38,900 nucleotides of DNA from the NCBI RefSeq assembly GCF_023703325.1, contig NZ_JAMQGM010000032.1, forward strand, positions 1 through 38,900, written 5' to 3'. Positions 38,872 to 38,900 of this stretch are shown piece after piece. This DNA comes from Streptomyces meridianus. GTDB taxonomy: Bacteria; Actinomycetota; Actinomycetes; Streptomycetales; Streptomycetaceae. The translations under genes were made by a program, and so were the position numbers. Positions within the stretch are counted from its first letter, which is position 1. Every line of letters begins with the position of its first letter. The notes below the pieces were generated by a model. The model made no database searches. It had not been told where the DNA came from and saw only the letters and a list, made by a program, of their open reading frames with translations.

Positions 38872-38900
38872 GCCACCGCTCACGGCGGCGCCCGGCAGCA

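Noticed and set aside
37159..38883. A 574-codon minus-strand open frame across ftsY
   Set aside because: It is an antisense shadow of ftsY. Only its last 30 codons look protein-like, and they belong to the remnant described at 37159-37370.
1..38900. Integrated element, defence island or biosynthetic gene cluster
   Set aside because: No integrase, transposase, att-type duplication, nuclease/methylase system or pathway-like gene group was found. Apart from the short remnants noted, the gene order is core-chromosome housekeeping.

Overview
The window looks like chromosomal core DNA from a Streptomyces species. The base composition is very GC-rich, with strong G/C bias at third codon positions, frequent GTG and TTG starts and GGAGG-type ribosome binding sites. 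The gene set fits: a conservon sensor kinase, an NdgR-type IclR regulator divergent from leuCD, an HU protein with a lysine-rich tail (HupS type), a PEP/2-phospholactate guanylyltransferase for coenzyme F420, and a GlcP-type glucose permease. From memory, the order resembles the S. coelicolor block around SCO5544 to SCO5580. This was not checked by alignment.

Region by region. 1-3434 (minus) carries the first codons of a roadblock (CvnB) gene and the whole upstream CvnA sensor kinase. 4007-4189 is a 60-residue protein with a repeated ANPRRT motif. 4313-6563 is an overlapping pair, an FAH-family enzyme and gltX. It is followed at 6779-7314 by five tRNA genes (Gln, Glu, Glu, Gln, Glu) and a strong terminator. 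8050-10966 is ndgR, a shared operator, and leuC-leuD. 11076-12083 has a small protein and hupS. 12141-13041 (minus) is cofC/fbiD plus a small downstream gene. 13181-16159 is plsC-gpsA-ddlA (phospholipid and peptidoglycan precursors). 16162-16932 (minus) has a DUF3515 lipoprotein and an HTH-less AsnC/Lrp domain protein. 17124-18902 is thiL-thiD. 19046-19231 (minus) is rpmB. 19492-25365 is a FakA/DAK-like gene, recG, an unassigned gene, rsmD and coaD. 25500-29535 is a coiled-coil protein with a Q/Y-rich tail, DUF177, rpmF, rnc and mutM. 29685-30596 (minus) is a secreted or anchored CAP-domain protein. 30760-38871 is acyP, a small coiled-coil gene, smc, a sugar permease and ftsY.

Most genes are housekeeping: translation (gltX, its tRNAs, rpmB, rpmF, rnc, rsmD), DNA repair and chromosome organisation (recG, mutM, hupS, smc), envelope biosynthesis (plsC, gpsA, ddlA, coaD), cofactors (thiL, thiD, cofC) and protein targeting (ftsY). 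I see no integrase, insertion sequence, CRISPR array, toxin-antitoxin pair, biosynthetic cluster or defence island.

The less ordinary material is smaller. It includes the GluRS gene beside tRNA genes for both amino-acid families it is expected to charge, the ANPRRT mini-protein, several genes with a -10-like hexamer almost touching the start codon (probable leaderless mRNAs), an exact 60-residue internal duplication in the coiled-coil protein, a perfect 16-bp palindrome at 30663-30678, and a frameshifted gene remnant at 37159-37370. None of these amounts to a demonstrated new system.
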